NCBI RefSeq assembly: GCF_007829885.1
Contig: NZ_VIWW01000001.1
Span: forward strand, 5,146,001-5,210,000
Reading direction: 5' to 3'
Origin: Streptomyces brevispora
Lineage (GTDB): Bacteria > Actinomycetota > Actinomycetes > Streptomycetales > Streptomycetaceae
Length of the DNA stretch: 64,000 nucleotides
Shown: positions 51,285-60,262 of the stretch, piece after piece
Numbering within the stretch: position 1 is the stretch's first letter
How the letters are laid out: every line of letters begins with the position of its first letter
The notes under the pieces: model-generated
The model's input: only the letters and a program-made list of their open reading frames with translations
Told to the model about the DNA's origin: nothing
The model's database searches: none
Made by a program: the position numbers and the translations under genes

Positions 51285-51639
51285 GTCGGGAGCTGAACGG
51301 CTCGCGCATCGGCTTCCCGGCCGTGATCCGCCGGGCCGCCACCCGGACCGTTCGCGTCGTCGCGCACGGTTTCGCCCCGGAGTGCCGGCCGGCAGCCCCG
51401 TTCCGCGAGGCTGATGAGATATCCGGCGGCCGCTTCGGTGTGGGGGTGCTCGCGTGCATCGTCCCGCTCGGGTCCACCGTCTTCGCACCCGCCCGTCAGG
51501 CCGTCGCCGTTGTCCGACGGGCCTGACGGGCCTGACGGAGAGATCTCGGCTCGGTCGTGATTGAGCGTCAAACTCGTTGTCAGTGGCTCCCCATAGAGTT
51601 CAGGTATCACTCGGGGAGCCTCGGAGAAGGAGCAGAATC
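51285..51639. other. Gap before the vWA gene
   Basis: 355 bp without a supported gene. CCCGTCAGGC and GCCTGACGGG near 51490-51530 form a possible terminator. The part from 51540 to 51600 is less G+C-rich and probably contains the promoter of the vWA gene. Confidence 0.45.
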
Positions 51640-52698
51640 GTGTCCGCCAATAAGATCCAGCACAAGGTGAACCACGTCGCGCTGGTAGTGGACTGTTCAG
51701 GTTCCATGCGCCCGCACCAGGGTCAGCTCATTCGTGTCGTGGACGAGTTCGTGGCGGGCCTGAAGGCCGAGTCGGACAGCCTCGGACATGAGACCCGGAT
51801 CAGTCTCTATTCCTTCGACCACAGGGTGGAGAACCTGGTCTGGGACATGGACGTGAAGCATCTGCCGTCCATGCGGGGGCTGTACAAGGTCAACAATGGT
51901 GCTACGGCGCTCATCGAGGCTTCCTTGAAGTCCCTGGACGACCTGGGCCACATATGGGAGCAGTACGGCGAACACAGCTTTCTCCAGATCGTGGTGACGG
52001 ACGGCGAGGAGAACGCCTCCGGCGGCGACCGGCGGCACGACGGCGACATGGCCATCCTCGGTCCCTGGCTCGACAAGATCGCGGCGAAGATGGGCGGACT
52101 CCCGGGCCACTGGACCTCCGCGATCCTCGTTCCGAACTCCCTGGCGAAGCGCACCGCCCAGAACTACGGCTTCCCGGCCGGGAACATCGCCATCTGGGAC
52201 GCGGACTCCCAGGAGGGGGTCGAGGAGGCGATCGGCACCGTGCGCGCTGCCGCCACCAGCTTCCTCCGGGGCCGCGAGCAGGGCGTGCGCGGCACAAAGA
52301 ACCTGTTCGCCGTCGGCCAGGACATATCGGTCGACGAGGTGCGGGCGAACCTCGAACCGATTCCGGCCGACAAGTATCGGCTCCTGAAGGTCGACACAGA
52401 GGTCGAGATTCGCCCCTTCGTCAATTCACATCCGGGCGTGACCTACGAACGCGGCGCGTGTTACTACCAATTGGGCGCCCGGGCTCAGGTTCAGCCGAAC
52501 AAGGAAGTCATCGTGGTCGAGAAGGACACCGATCGCGCTTATACGGGCGACGCGGCACGCAGTCTTCTGTTCGGTACGGGTATCCAGGGGACCGTCTCCG
52601 TGAAGGCGGGGAACAATCCCAAGCTGGAGGTGTACGTGCAGAGCCGTTCGGTGAACAGGAAGCTCAAGCCGAAGACGCGTCTGCTCATCATGCTCTGA
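51640..52698 (+). CDS. von Willebrand factor A domain protein
   Basis: 352 residues. The MIDAS metal site is complete: LVVDCSGSMRP (DxSxS) near residue 17, the Thr/Gly in NNGATAL near 90 and VTDGEEN near 125. The remaining 140 residues are a beta-rich domain of unknown function (VGQDISVDEVRANLEPIPAD, VTYERGACYYQLG, YTGDAARSLLFG, KLKPKTRLLIML). Without a signal peptide or membrane segment it should be cytosolic. GTG at 51640 with AAGGAG 7 nt before it. Proteins of this make-up occur beside stress and tellurium-resistance genes, but no ter gene is near here. Function unknown. Confidence 0.85.
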   Translation: MSANKIQHKVNHVALVVDCSGSMRPHQGQLIRVVDEFVAGLKAESDSLGHETRISLYSFDHRVENLVWDMDVKHLPSMRGLYKVNNGATALIEASLKSLDDLGHIWEQYGEHSFLQIVVTDGEENASGGDRRHDGDMAILGPWLDKIAAKMGGLPGHWTSAILVPNSLAKRTAQNYGFPAGNIAIWDADSQEGVEEAIGTVRAAATSFLRGREQGVRGTKNLFAVGQDISVDEVRANLEPIPADKYRLLKVDTEVEIRPFVNSHPGVTYERGACYYQLGARAQVQPNKEVIVVEKDTDRAYTGDAARSLLFGTGIQGTVSVKAGNNPKLEVYVQSRSVNRKLKPKTRLLIML

Positions 52699-52840
52699 AA
52701 TTCAAGGGGTCCCATCAACGAGGTTCCTTCGGCCTGATGGCGGTGTCGTCGGGCCGGATACCTGAATGACGTGGCGAAGCTCCTGGTGGACGGGTTCTCT
52801 ATCGAGACCACCCGTGTTCGCCAGGGGCTTCTCGTGTTTA

Positions 52841-52896
52841 CCGGTCGCCGGTCGCCGGTCGCCGGTCGCCGGTCGCCGGTCGCCGGTCGCCGGTCG
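52841..52896. repeat. 8 x 7-bp tandem repeat
   Basis: Eight perfect copies of CCGGTCG in the gap between the vWA gene and the persulfide dioxygenase operon, 100 bp upstream of the first CstR-type operator. Noncoding as far as I can tell. Confidence 0.95.
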
Positions 52897-52993
52897 ATCG
52901 GTCTGTCCAGCAGCACCCCGCGGCGCCCGACCGGGCCGGTACCCGTGGGAAAGCCGTACGAACAGGGCTCTGACCTGCGCTTTCATCGTCTCA

Positions 52994-53015
52994 GCAATAC
53001 CCTGGGGGGTATTGC
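52994..53015. promoter_or_regulatory. CstR/CsoR-type operator 1
   Basis: GCAATACCC-tggg-GGGTATTGC, 9-bp perfect arms, 57 bp before the persulfide dioxygenase start. Matches the G-tract operators of CsoR/CstR proteins. Confidence 0.75.
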
Positions 53016-53034
53016 TGTTACAGTGGAAAGAAGA

Positions 53035-53048
53035 TACCCCCCGGGGTA
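53035..53048. promoter_or_regulatory. CstR/CsoR-type operator 2
   Basis: TACCCC-cc-GGGGTA, 24 bp before the persulfide dioxygenase GTG and over its leader. Same outer arms as the site at 55566. Confidence 0.75.
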
Positions 53049-53071
53049 AATGGCGATGGAAGGAGCCGACC

Positions 53072-54460
53072 GTGTTCTTTGTGGACGTCCTGGAGACCGA
53101 GGGACTGGGCAACCGCAGCTATCTCGCAGGCGGAGCCGTGACGGCGGTGGTCGTCGACCCGCCGCGCGACGTGGAGCGGGTCATGGCGGCCGCGGCCGGC
53201 CGCGGGGTGTGGATCGGGTACGTGGTGGAGACGCACGTGCACAACGACTACGTCACCGGTGGTCTGGAGCTGGCCCGGCTGACCGGCGCGCAGTATCTGG
53301 TGCCCGCGGCGGCCCGGGTCTCCTTCGACCGGGTCCCGGTCGCCGACGGCGACAGCATCGCCGTCGATACCGGCCTGAGCCTGCGGGCGCTGGCCACTCC
53401 CGGTCACACCCCGCACCACACGTCATACGTGCTGGTCGAGGACGGGCGGGAGGTGGCCGCGTTCACCGGCGGGTCGCTGCTGATCGGCACGGTGGGGCGT
53501 CCCGACCTGGTCGAGCCGCGGCTGACCGCACAGCTGGCCCGCGCCCAGCACGCCTCCGCCCACCGGCTGGCCGATGAACTCCACGACGATGTGCGGGTGC
53601 TGCCCACCCATGGGTTCGGGAGCTTCTGCTCCTCCTCCCAGGCCGAAGGCGATGCCACCACGATCGGCAAGGAGCGGACCGGCAACAGCGCCCTGACCCA
53701 GGACCTCGACACCTTCGTGGCGCAGATGCTCGCCGGGCTGGAGGATGTGCCCGCCTACTACGCGCACATGGGCCCGATCAACGCCGACGGCCCCGCCCCG
53801 GTGGACCTGACCCCGCCCAGGACGGCCGACGGCGAGGAGATCGCCCAGCGACTGGCCGCCGGGGAATGGGTCGTCGACCTGCGCAGCCGCACCGCGTTCT
53901 CGCAGGGGCATGTGGCCGGGACGTTCAACTTCGAGGCCGAGGGCAAGCTCGCCACCTATCTGGCCTGGCTCATCCCGTGGGGCAAGCCCGTCACCCTGCT
54001 CGCCGCATCCGCTGAACAACTCGCCGAAGCACAAAGGGAATTGGTGCGGGTCGGCATCGAGCGTCCTGCTGCCGCCGCCACCGGAGAGCCGTCCTCCTGG
54101 CTGCGGACGGGCGAGGACCTGCGTTCCTTCCCGCGCGCCGACTTCGCCGCCCTGAAGCAGGCGATCGAGCGCGGCGAAGACCTGGTGGTGCTGGATGTGC
54201 GCCGCGACTCCGAACGCGCCGACGAGTACGTGCGGGGCTCGGTACACATCCCCGTCCACGAACTGCGCGCGCGCACCGGCGAGGTTCCGGCCGGATTGGT
54301 GTGGGTGCACTGTGCCGGCGGAATGCGCGCCGCGATCGCCGCGTCCCTGCTCGATGCCGAAGGCCGTGACGTGGTCGCCGTCGACGACGGCTTCGACGCC
54401 GCCCGCAGCGCCGGCCTGACCGTCACCGCCTCCGGCGGCAGGGGCGGTTCGATAGCGTGA
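53072..54460 (+). CDS. Persulfide dioxygenase-rhodanese fusion (CstB/ETHE1-like)
   Basis: 462 residues. The N-terminal metallo-beta-lactamase-fold domain has ETHVHNDYVTGG (H55, H57, D59), the ETHE1 variant of HxHxDH, and GHTPHHTSY. It oxidises glutathione/mycothiol-type persulfides to sulfite with iron and O2. Two rhodanese domains follow: the first (about 265-345) has no active-site Cys, the second ends with VHCAGGMRAAIAA, which has the Cys loop. The layout matches CstB of Staphylococcus aureus. GTG at 53072 with AAGGAG upstream. Two CstR-type operators precede it; the sulfite exporter gene overlaps its end by 4 bp. Confidence 0.92.
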   Translation: MFFVDVLETEGLGNRSYLAGGAVTAVVVDPPRDVERVMAAAAGRGVWIGYVVETHVHNDYVTGGLELARLTGAQYLVPAAARVSFDRVPVADGDSIAVDTGLSLRALATPGHTPHHTSYVLVEDGREVAAFTGGSLLIGTVGRPDLVEPRLTAQLARAQHASAHRLADELHDDVRVLPTHGFGSFCSSSQAEGDATTIGKERTGNSALTQDLDTFVAQMLAGLEDVPAYYAHMGPINADGPAPVDLTPPRTADGEEIAQRLAAGEWVVDLRSRTAFSQGHVAGTFNFEAEGKLATYLAWLIPWGKPVTLLAASAEQLAEAQRELVRVGIERPAAAATGEPSSWLRTGEDLRSFPRADFAALKQAIERGEDLVVLDVRRDSERADEYVRGSVHIPVHELRARTGEVPAGLVWVHCAGGMRAAIAASLLDAEGRDVVAVDDGFDAARSAGLTVTASGGRGGSIA

Positions 54461-55209
54461 GTGCCCTGATCCTGGCCCTGGTAGCCGGGGCAGTGGTCGG
54501 TCTGGCGCTCGGGGCGCTCGGGGGAGGCGGCGGCGTTCTGGCCGTCCCGGCGCTGATCTATCTGCTCGGCTTCACTCCGGCCGCGGCCACCACCGCGAGC
54601 CTGCTCATCGTCACCGCTACCTCCGTGACTGCTCTGTACGCCCGAGCCCGGGCCGGACACGTCCGCTGGAAAGTCGGAGCCGCCTTCGCCGCCGCCGGCG
54701 TCATCCCCGCCGCACTGGCCGGACTGCTGGCTGCCCGACTCCCGCAGCCGGTGCTCACCGCCGCCTTCGCCGCGATCGCGGCCCTCGCGGCCCTGAAGAT
54801 GCTGCGCCCCACCCCTGCGCGGGCCGACGGGCCCGCGCAGGCCGTGCGGCCGCTCAGGGCCGGGGGAGCCGGGGCGGGTCTGGGCGCGGTGACCGGACTG
54901 CTCGGAGTGGGCGGCGGGTTCCTCGCGGTTCCCGCGCTGGTCACTGTCCTGGCCTTCGAGATGCAGGCCGCCGTCGGGACCAGCCTGCTGGTTATCACGG
55001 TCAACTCGCTGGCGTCCCTGGTCACCCGCTCCGGCAGTGCGGCGGGACTGGACTGGGCGGTGATAGCACCGTTCACGGGCGCCGCGATCCTGGGCGCCTG
55101 GGACGGCAAACGGCTGGCGGAGAAGGTGTCCGGGCGCGGGCTGCAGAGGCTGTTCGCCGTCATGCTCCTCGCGGTCGCCGGATTCATGCTCGCCGACGCG
55201 CTGACATGA
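54457..55209 (+). CDS. TauE/SafE-family sulfite exporter
   Basis: 250-residue membrane protein with about eight helices. The internal duplication typical of TauE/SafE is visible: GLALGALGGGGGVLAVPALI in the first half and GLGAVTGLLGVGGGFLAVPA in the second. Probably exports the sulfite or another sulfur oxyanion formed by the persulfide dioxygenase, as S. aureus CstA/TauE pairs do. GTG in a GTGA overlap with the dioxygenase gene. Confidence 0.9.
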   Translation: MSALILALVAGAVVGLALGALGGGGGVLAVPALIYLLGFTPAAATTASLLIVTATSVTALYARARAGHVRWKVGAAFAAAGVIPAALAGLLAARLPQPVLTAAFAAIAALAALKMLRPTPARADGPAQAVRPLRAGGAGAGLGAVTGLLGVGGGFLAVPALVTVLAFEMQAAVGTSLLVITVNSLASLVTRSGSAAGLDWAVIAPFTGAAILGAWDGKRLAEKVSGRGLQRLFAVMLLAVAGFMLADALT

Positions 55210-55270
55210 CCGCCGCCGCCGGGCCAGAGAGAGGGCCACCGCTGCCGTGCGCGGCAACGGACCGCCTCCG

Positions 55271-55549
55271 TCAGGCCAGGGAGAGGAACAACTTCTCCAG
55301 ACGGGACCGCATCTGGTCCCGGTCCCCGGTCGCCTGTCCGCCATCGGCCATGCAGTGCTGCAGGCCCGTCGCAATGATCGCGAACCCGGCCCGGTCGAGG
55401 GCGCGGGAGGCCGCGGCCAGCTGCGTGATCACGTCCTCGCAGTCCCGGCCCTCCTCGATCATCTTGATGATCCCGGCGATCTGCCCCTGAGCACGCTTCA
55501 GTCGGTTGAGCACCGACTTCAGCTCATCGGCCGCCATGTCCAGCTCCAT
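55271..55549 (-). CDS. cstR: CstR-like persulfide-sensing repressor (CsoR family)
   Basis: 92-residue all-helical CsoR-family repressor. Cys 37 (GRDCEDV) and Cys 66 (LQHCMAD) are 29 residues apart, as in CsoR and CstR. The His that CsoR uses as a third Cu(I) ligand, four residues before the second Cys, is Gly 62 here, so copper sensing is unlikely and dithiol-persulfide sensing as in CstR is favoured. The neighbours agree. ATG at 55549 with GAGGAGG upstream. Divergent from the rhodanese gene over a perfect palindrome; it likely controls itself, the rhodanese and the dioxygenase operon. Confidence 0.88.
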   Translation of the reverse strand: MELDMAADELKSVLNRLKRAQGQIAGIIKMIEEGRDCEDVITQLAAASRALDRAGFAIIATGLQHCMADGGQATGDRDQMRSRLEKLFLSLA

Positions 55550-55565
55550 GCTTCCTCCTCCATTG

Positions 55566-55581
55566 ATACCCCTAGGGGTAT
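55566..55581. promoter_or_regulatory. CstR-type operator 3
   Basis: ATACCCCTAGGGGTAT, 16-bp perfect palindrome between cstR and the divergent rhodanese gene. Matches the two sites before the dioxygenase operon. Confidence 0.8.
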
Positions 55582-55634
55582 TATACCGTGTATGGGGCCC
55601 GCGCCCCGGCCCGCACAGAAATGGAACACAGAAC

Positions 55635-56216
55635 ATGACCACCTTCACCTCCAACCCCGGCTCCGTCCTCCCCGCCGAGGCGGCGGCCCGGCTCGACGAC
55701 TACACCGTCATCGACGTGCGCACCCCCGGCGAATACGCCTCCGGCCACGTTCCCGGCGCCCACAACGTCCCCCTGGACCACCTGTCCACCGCACTGCCCG
55801 CACTGAAGGCCGCCGCTGCCCGCGGCGACCTGTTGATCGTCTGCGCCGCAGGCAACCGCTCCGCCACCGCATGCGATCAACTCGCCGACGCCGACGTTCC
55901 CGCGGCCACCCTCACCGGCGGCACCACCGCATGGGTGGAACAGGGCCACGCCCTCCGCCGCCCCGCAAGCGCCTCCCGCGTCTGGGGCATGGAACGCCAG
56001 GTCCGCTTCGCCGCCGGATCCCTCGTCGTCCTCGGGCTCGCCGCGGGCACTCGCTACCGCCCCGCCCGCTGGCTCTCCGCCGGCGTCGGAAGCGGCCTGG
56101 TCTTCTCCGCCCTCACCAACACCTGCGGCATGGGCGCCGCCCTCGCCAAACTGCCTCACAACCGTCCCCGCCCCGCCGACCTCGACGCCACGCTCACCGC
56201 GCTGCACCAGCGGTAG
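55635..56216 (+). CDS. Rhodanese with C-terminal DUF2892 membrane segment
   Basis: 193 residues. Rhodanese domain 1-110 with VIDVRTPGEYASGHVPGAHN and the active loop VCAAGNRSATA (Cys 70). The C-terminal part holds hydrophobic segments (VRFAAGSLVVLGLAAGTRY, then SALTNTCGMGAALAKLP) of the DUF2892 type, as in E. coli YgaP. It would transfer sulfane sulfur at the inner membrane face. ATG at 55635; the operator between it and cstR predicts persulfide induction. Confidence 0.9.
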   Translation: MTTFTSNPGSVLPAEAAARLDDYTVIDVRTPGEYASGHVPGAHNVPLDHLSTALPALKAAAARGDLLIVCAAGNRSATACDQLADADVPAATLTGGTTAWVEQGHALRRPASASRVWGMERQVRFAAGSLVVLGLAAGTRYRPARWLSAGVGSGLVFSALTNTCGMGAALAKLPHNRPRPADLDATLTALHQR

Positions 56217-56343
56217 CCGCGGAATCACGTTCGGGCTGGGCGACCCCGGCGGCCGGGCCCCAGGCGCGGTGCACGCGCCGGTTCTATGGCTCTCCGGCCG
56301 GGAGGCGCCCGGCGTCAATCGTGGATGACGTCGTCGGACCGAT

Positions 56344-56880
56344 TCAGCCTTCGTCCGCGCTGGACAGGGCTTCGGTGACCATGCGGGTGGCGAAGTCCGG
56401 GTCGTCGGTGATTCGGTTGATGTGTTCCGCGAGCAGGAAGGCGGTGGCCTCAAGGGGAGTCAACTCCTCCTCGGTCCAGTATCCGTACTGTTTGCGCCAC
56501 AGGTTGGGGCTCAGATCGGTGGCCGCGGCGATGACGAGTCCGGCCATGGTGGGAATGACCTCCGGGGGCACGCTCTTCGGCATCATGCGCATCGTGGCCA
56601 CGAGGCTGGGCACCACGTACTCGATGACGTCCTTGTCGTGTTGCTCGTGGGTCATCCGCAGCCACTTCACGAACATGAAGATGAGCGTGCACGCGCCGTC
56701 CAGCAGGTCCTCGGCCCCCTTGGGCCCCAGGGACGCGGTGAACTGGTCCACCAGTGCCTGCTGTTCGGGGTCGGACCCGGTCCTGCCGTCGTGGACGCTT
56801 CTGAGCCGGGAGTCGATCATCATGATCGCCGCGCCCACGTCGCCGGCGGGAGCGCGCTGGGGGCCGTAGGGCGATGACAC
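56344..56880 (-). CDS. Uncharacterised helical protein
   Basis: 178 residues, start GTG at 56880 chosen because GAGGAGGAA lies 6-8 nt upstream. Mostly helical and soluble: QALVDQFTASLGPKGAEDLL, FMFVKWLRMTHEQHDKDVIE, MAGLVIAAATDLSPNLWRKQ. No motif I recognise, no signal peptide. Codon use is normal for the window. A two-residue EMM repeat start (MMID) at residue 20 could be an alternative ATG. It lies between the sulfur module and the Wadjet operon, on the opposite strand from both, so context gives no function. Confidence 0.7.
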   Translation of the reverse strand: MSSPYGPQRAPAGDVGAAIMMIDSRLRSVHDGRTGSDPEQQALVDQFTASLGPKGAEDLLDGACTLIFMFVKWLRMTHEQHDKDVIEYVVPSLVATMRMMPKSVPPEVIPTMAGLVIAAATDLSPNLWRKQYGYWTEEELTPLEATAFLLAEHINRITDDPDFATRMVTEALSSADEG

Positions 56881-57449
56881 AGAGTTCCTCCTCAAGTGCC
56901 CACAGTGGGCAGCGCGGCGTGTCCGACAGTAGACCGCCGACGAGACGGGGGTCCGGCGAATACGGGTGAAGGGCCCATTGGTGGCTGTACTCAAGTCGTG
57001 CGCAGGTGTGCTCGCTTCCGTTCAGGAGCGCCCGCAGGTGTCATCGGCCGCCGTTGAACCGGCGGCCCGGAACCGGGCGCCGGTTGGCTGGACGGCTGGG
57101 CGAAGTCGAGGCAAGGCGAGTTCCGAGGTCCGGTGGTCGCATGCGGCGCCCGGATGGCTGATCCGGCGTTCGTACCGGTCGAGGACGTCGGTGGCGGAGG
57201 AGGCATCGGAGCCCAACGCTCCGAAGGAGCGGCTGCGCAGTGGCTGGAAAGGGATCGTGGCCGGCTTGCGACGCGGGCGGGGTATACGGGGGCCATGGCG
57301 CATCTCCTCTTGTCGCCGTCACTCCATGGGCGGCCCGGGGCCTGCGGGATCGCGCCGGGGAATCCGGCACTATCCGCATACCGGCGCTAATCGGCCAAGT
57401 GTTTTGGTCCCCGTCCGGAAGCGTTGCCGGTACGGCAAAATGGCTGGGG
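56881..57449. other. Gap before the Wadjet operon
   Basis: About 570 bp without a supported gene. A minus-strand frame of 101 codons (57296 to 56991) has an AGAGGAG ribosome-like site but a product full of Pro, Ser and Ala, not convincing. The last 100 bp should contain the promoter of jetA; no clear -35/-10 was identified. Confidence 0.45.
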
Positions 57450-59030
57450 ATGACCGTCAGCGCCACCGCTCCGACCCCCGGGCCGGACGGGTTCAGTCCG
57501 TTTGCTCACCTCACCGTGCAGAACACCGCCCTCTACCGCCAGGTGATGCGGGCGTTCGTCATGGCCAAGGAGCACTTCGCCGTGCATCTGCGCCCCGAGG
57601 ACGTGTACGCCGCGCTGCCCGGGGAGGTGCGGCCGGCTGAGCTCGACGGGGTCGTCAAGGCACTGGACAAGCTGGTCGGGTGGGGGAATCTTCGGGCCGA
57701 CCCCGACACGGGGCGGGTCAGCGCCGTCGAGGATTTCTATCGCAAGCGCTTCATCTATCAGCTGACCCGGGCCGGGGAAGCGGCAGAGGAGGCCCTTGCC
57801 GCCTACGACGAGGCGCTCGGGCGGCGTGGCGCCCTCCAGGCCATCGCACTGCACGACATCGTCACGCAACTGCGGGCCCTCCTCGTGCTCACCGCCGACG
57901 AGCAGCCGGATCCCGGCAAGACGTACCTCGCGTTCGACGCGCTCGCGAGCCGGTTCGCCGCCCTCGCCGACAACGCCCGCGCGTTCATGGGCTCGTTGCA
58001 GCGCACCATTGATCTGCATGAGGTGGAGGAAGCGGTCTTCCTCGCGTACAAGGATCGCCTCATCCAGTATCTGGAGCGCTTCATCCAGGACTTGATCACC
58101 TTGGGCGGGCGCATTGCCCAGCTCATTCTGGAGCTGGAGGAGTCGGGCAGGATCGAGGTCCTGCTCAGGGCTGCCGCCGGACGGGAAGCGGCTGACGCCG
58201 CGCCCGAGGAGGCGGAGTCCGCCGCGCAGGAGGCGTACGCGCACTGGGCCGGTCGCTGGGACGGACTCGCGGCGTGGTTCCTCACCCGGAACGGACGCGA
58301 GTCGCAGGCCAGGCTGCTGCGTGGCCGAGCCCTGGGGGCGATCCCGCAGATGCTGGCCGTCGTCCGGGTGCTGGGGGAGCGCCGGGCCGGGCGGTCTGAC
58401 CGTTCCGCCGATTTCCGCACGCTCGCCCGCTGGTTCGCCGAGGCCGCCGACGATGCGTCGCGGCACCGGTTGTGGCGGGCGGCTTTCGGGCTCCATCCCG
58501 CCCGTCACCTCACGATCGACGCGGACACCCTGGCCGCCCGCGTGACTGCACCGGTGCCCGCATCCACCCCCTGGGCCGCCGCGGCGCCGCTGCGGATCAG
58601 CCCCCAGTTGCGCCGCACCGGAAGTTACGAGCGGCGGGGCAAACCCCGCAAGGTCGAGGATCGTCAGGAGCGGCGCCGCCACCTCGCCGAGGTGGCGGCC
58701 AAACAGGTGGCCGAGATCGCTGCGGCCCGGGCCCGGCTCGTCACGGACGGCGCGGTCAGGCTGTCCGAACTCGGCGAGTTCGACCCGGTGTCCTTCGGAC
58801 TCTTCCTCCAACTGCTCGGCGACGCACTGGCCACATGGCGACCCGGAATGCGGCACACCGTGGCCACCAGCAACGACGGCTCCATGGAGATCAGACTCAG
58901 CGCGCTGGCCGAAGGGACGACGGCACAGATCCGCACGCCATCGGGGACGTTTCACGGCCCCGATCACCTCATCGAGATCGTCGACCTGACCGACGGCGAC
59001 GTACTCACGCACGGAGAAGGCGAACGATGA
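57450..59030 (+). CDS. jetA: Wadjet type II protein JetA (DUF2397/TIGR02677)
   Basis: 526 residues of the DUF2397 family, the kleisin-like subunit of the type II Wadjet complex. The start FAHLTVQNTALYRQVMRAFV is a family hallmark; long helices follow (VVKALDKLVGWGNLRADPD, FYRKRFIYQLTRAG) and a basic KPRKVEDRQERRRHL stretch near residue 395. Wadjet recognises and cleaves circular plasmid DNA by loop extrusion. Start at ATG 57450 behind GGCTGGGG. Overlaps jetB by 4 bp. Confidence 0.9.
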   Translation: MTVSATAPTPGPDGFSPFAHLTVQNTALYRQVMRAFVMAKEHFAVHLRPEDVYAALPGEVRPAELDGVVKALDKLVGWGNLRADPDTGRVSAVEDFYRKRFIYQLTRAGEAAEEALAAYDEALGRRGALQAIALHDIVTQLRALLVLTADEQPDPGKTYLAFDALASRFAALADNARAFMGSLQRTIDLHEVEEAVFLAYKDRLIQYLERFIQDLITLGGRIAQLILELEESGRIEVLLRAAAGREAADAAPEEAESAAQEAYAHWAGRWDGLAAWFLTRNGRESQARLLRGRALGAIPQMLAVVRVLGERRAGRSDRSADFRTLARWFAEAADDASRHRLWRAAFGLHPARHLTIDADTLAARVTAPVPASTPWAAAAPLRISPQLRRTGSYERRGKPRKVEDRQERRRHLAEVAAKQVAEIAAARARLVTDGAVRLSELGEFDPVSFGLFLQLLGDALATWRPGMRHTVATSNDGSMEIRLSALAEGTTAQIRTPSGTFHGPDHLIEIVDLTDGDVLTHGEGER

Positions 59031-60262
59031 CCACGCCACTGGCCGAAGTGCTCGACGGTCAGCACGCCGCTGAGCTCCGCAAGGCCGCCCGCGCCCTGCT
59101 GAAGCAGCCTCTTCTCCTCTCCCACGGCAAGCACGCGCAGGAGTTCCGGCTCGTGCGACGGCACGCCTCCGAACTCCGCGAGTGGTTCGACCGCAACACC
59201 GGCTGGCCGCTCCATGTGGACGCCGAGACCGCCCGGTTGCGCAAGATCCCCGGGGTGCTCCACGACTCCACACACCCCGCATGTGATGCGACCCGCGCCG
59301 CCGCCCCCTTCACCCGCCGCCGCTACGTCCTGCTCTGCCTGGCCCTCGCCGCCCTGGAGCGCGGCGAGGCGCAGATCGCTCTCGGCCGTCTCGCCGACCA
59401 GGTCGTCCTCGACGCCACCGATCCCGGGCTCGTCGCGTCGGGCATCCAGTTCACGCTCGACCGCCGGGACGAGCGCCTCGACCTCGCGGCCGTCGTGCGG
59501 CTCCTGCTCGGTCTCGGCGTGCTGCGCCGGGTCGCCGGAGACGAGGACGCATATGTGAACGGCGCGGGTGACGTGCTCTACGACGTGGAACGCCGGGCGC
59601 TGGCAGGACTGCTCGCGACGCGCCGCGGGCCCTCCACCGTGCAGGCCGAAGCCACCGCTGACCGGCTGGCGCAGCTCGTCGCCGAAACCGCCCTGGACAG
59701 CGACGACCTCCGCTTCCGCGCGATGCGGCAGACACTCACCCGCAGGCTGCTCGACGACCCGGTGCTCTACTACGACGAGCTGAGCGACGCCGAACTCAGC
59801 TACCTCACCAGGCAGCGGGGGTTCCTCACCGCCCGGGTGGCCGAGCTGACCGGTCTGGTGCCCGAGATCCGGGCCGAAGGCATCGCCATGGTCGATCCCG
59901 AGGACGACCTCACCGACGTACGGATGCCCGAGCAGGGCACCCACGGCCACATCACCCTGCTGCTCGCCGAGTACCTGGCCGGAGCGGGCAGACCGGTCAC
60001 CACCGACCAGCTCGCCCGGCGGGTGCGGGAACTCGCCGCCGTGCACGGCACGTTCTGGGCCAAGGCCGCGCGGGAGCCGGGCACGGAGGCCGAGCTCGTC
60101 GAGCAGGCCGTCGCCCGGCTCGCCGCCCTCGGCCTGGTCTCCCGGACCGCCGACGGGGCCGAGCCCCGCCCCGCGCTGGCCCGTTACGCGGTCGGCGAAC
60201 CGCTCGTACTCGAAGCCGGCAAAGTACGCCTGCCGGCACAGCGAAAGGCCCGCCAGGCGTGA
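59027..60262 (+). CDS. jetB: Wadjet type II protein JetB (DUF2398/TIGR02678)
   Basis: 411 residues of the DUF2398 family, the KITE-like winged-helix subunit of Wadjet II. Typical blocks are ARALLKQPLLLSHGKHAQEF, FTRRRYVLLCLALAALERGE, DDPVLYYDELSDAELSYLTR (the family's most conserved stretch) and a C-terminal LLLAEYLAGAGRPVTTDQLA winged helix. No membrane segment. ATG in an ATGA overlap with jetA; GTGA overlap with jetC. Confidence 0.9.
   Translation: MTTPLAEVLDGQHAAELRKAARALLKQPLLLSHGKHAQEFRLVRRHASELREWFDRNTGWPLHVDAETARLRKIPGVLHDSTHPACDATRAAAPFTRRRYVLLCLALAALERGEAQIALGRLADQVVLDATDPGLVASGIQFTLDRRDERLDLAAVVRLLLGLGVLRRVAGDEDAYVNGAGDVLYDVERRALAGLLATRRGPSTVQAEATADRLAQLVAETALDSDDLRFRAMRQTLTRRLLDDPVLYYDELSDAELSYLTRQRGFLTARVAELTGLVPEIRAEGIAMVDPEDDLTDVRMPEQGTHGHITLLLAEYLAGAGRPVTTDQLARRVRELAAVHGTFWAKAAREPGTEAELVEQAVARLAALGLVSRTADGAEPRPALARYAVGEPLVLEAGKVRLPAQRKARQA

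Noticed and set aside
52841..52896. Possible CRISPR array
   Set aside because: The unit is 7 bp with no spacers; it is a simple tandem repeat, and no cas gene is present.
55271..55549. Copper-sensing CsoR
   Set aside because: The third copper ligand (His four residues before the second Cys) is Gly 62, and neighbours handle persulfides, not copper.
56991..57296. Minus-strand frame of 101 codons with a ribosome-like site
   Set aside because: Composition (Pro, Ser, Ala, Arg) is not protein-like and no motif is present.
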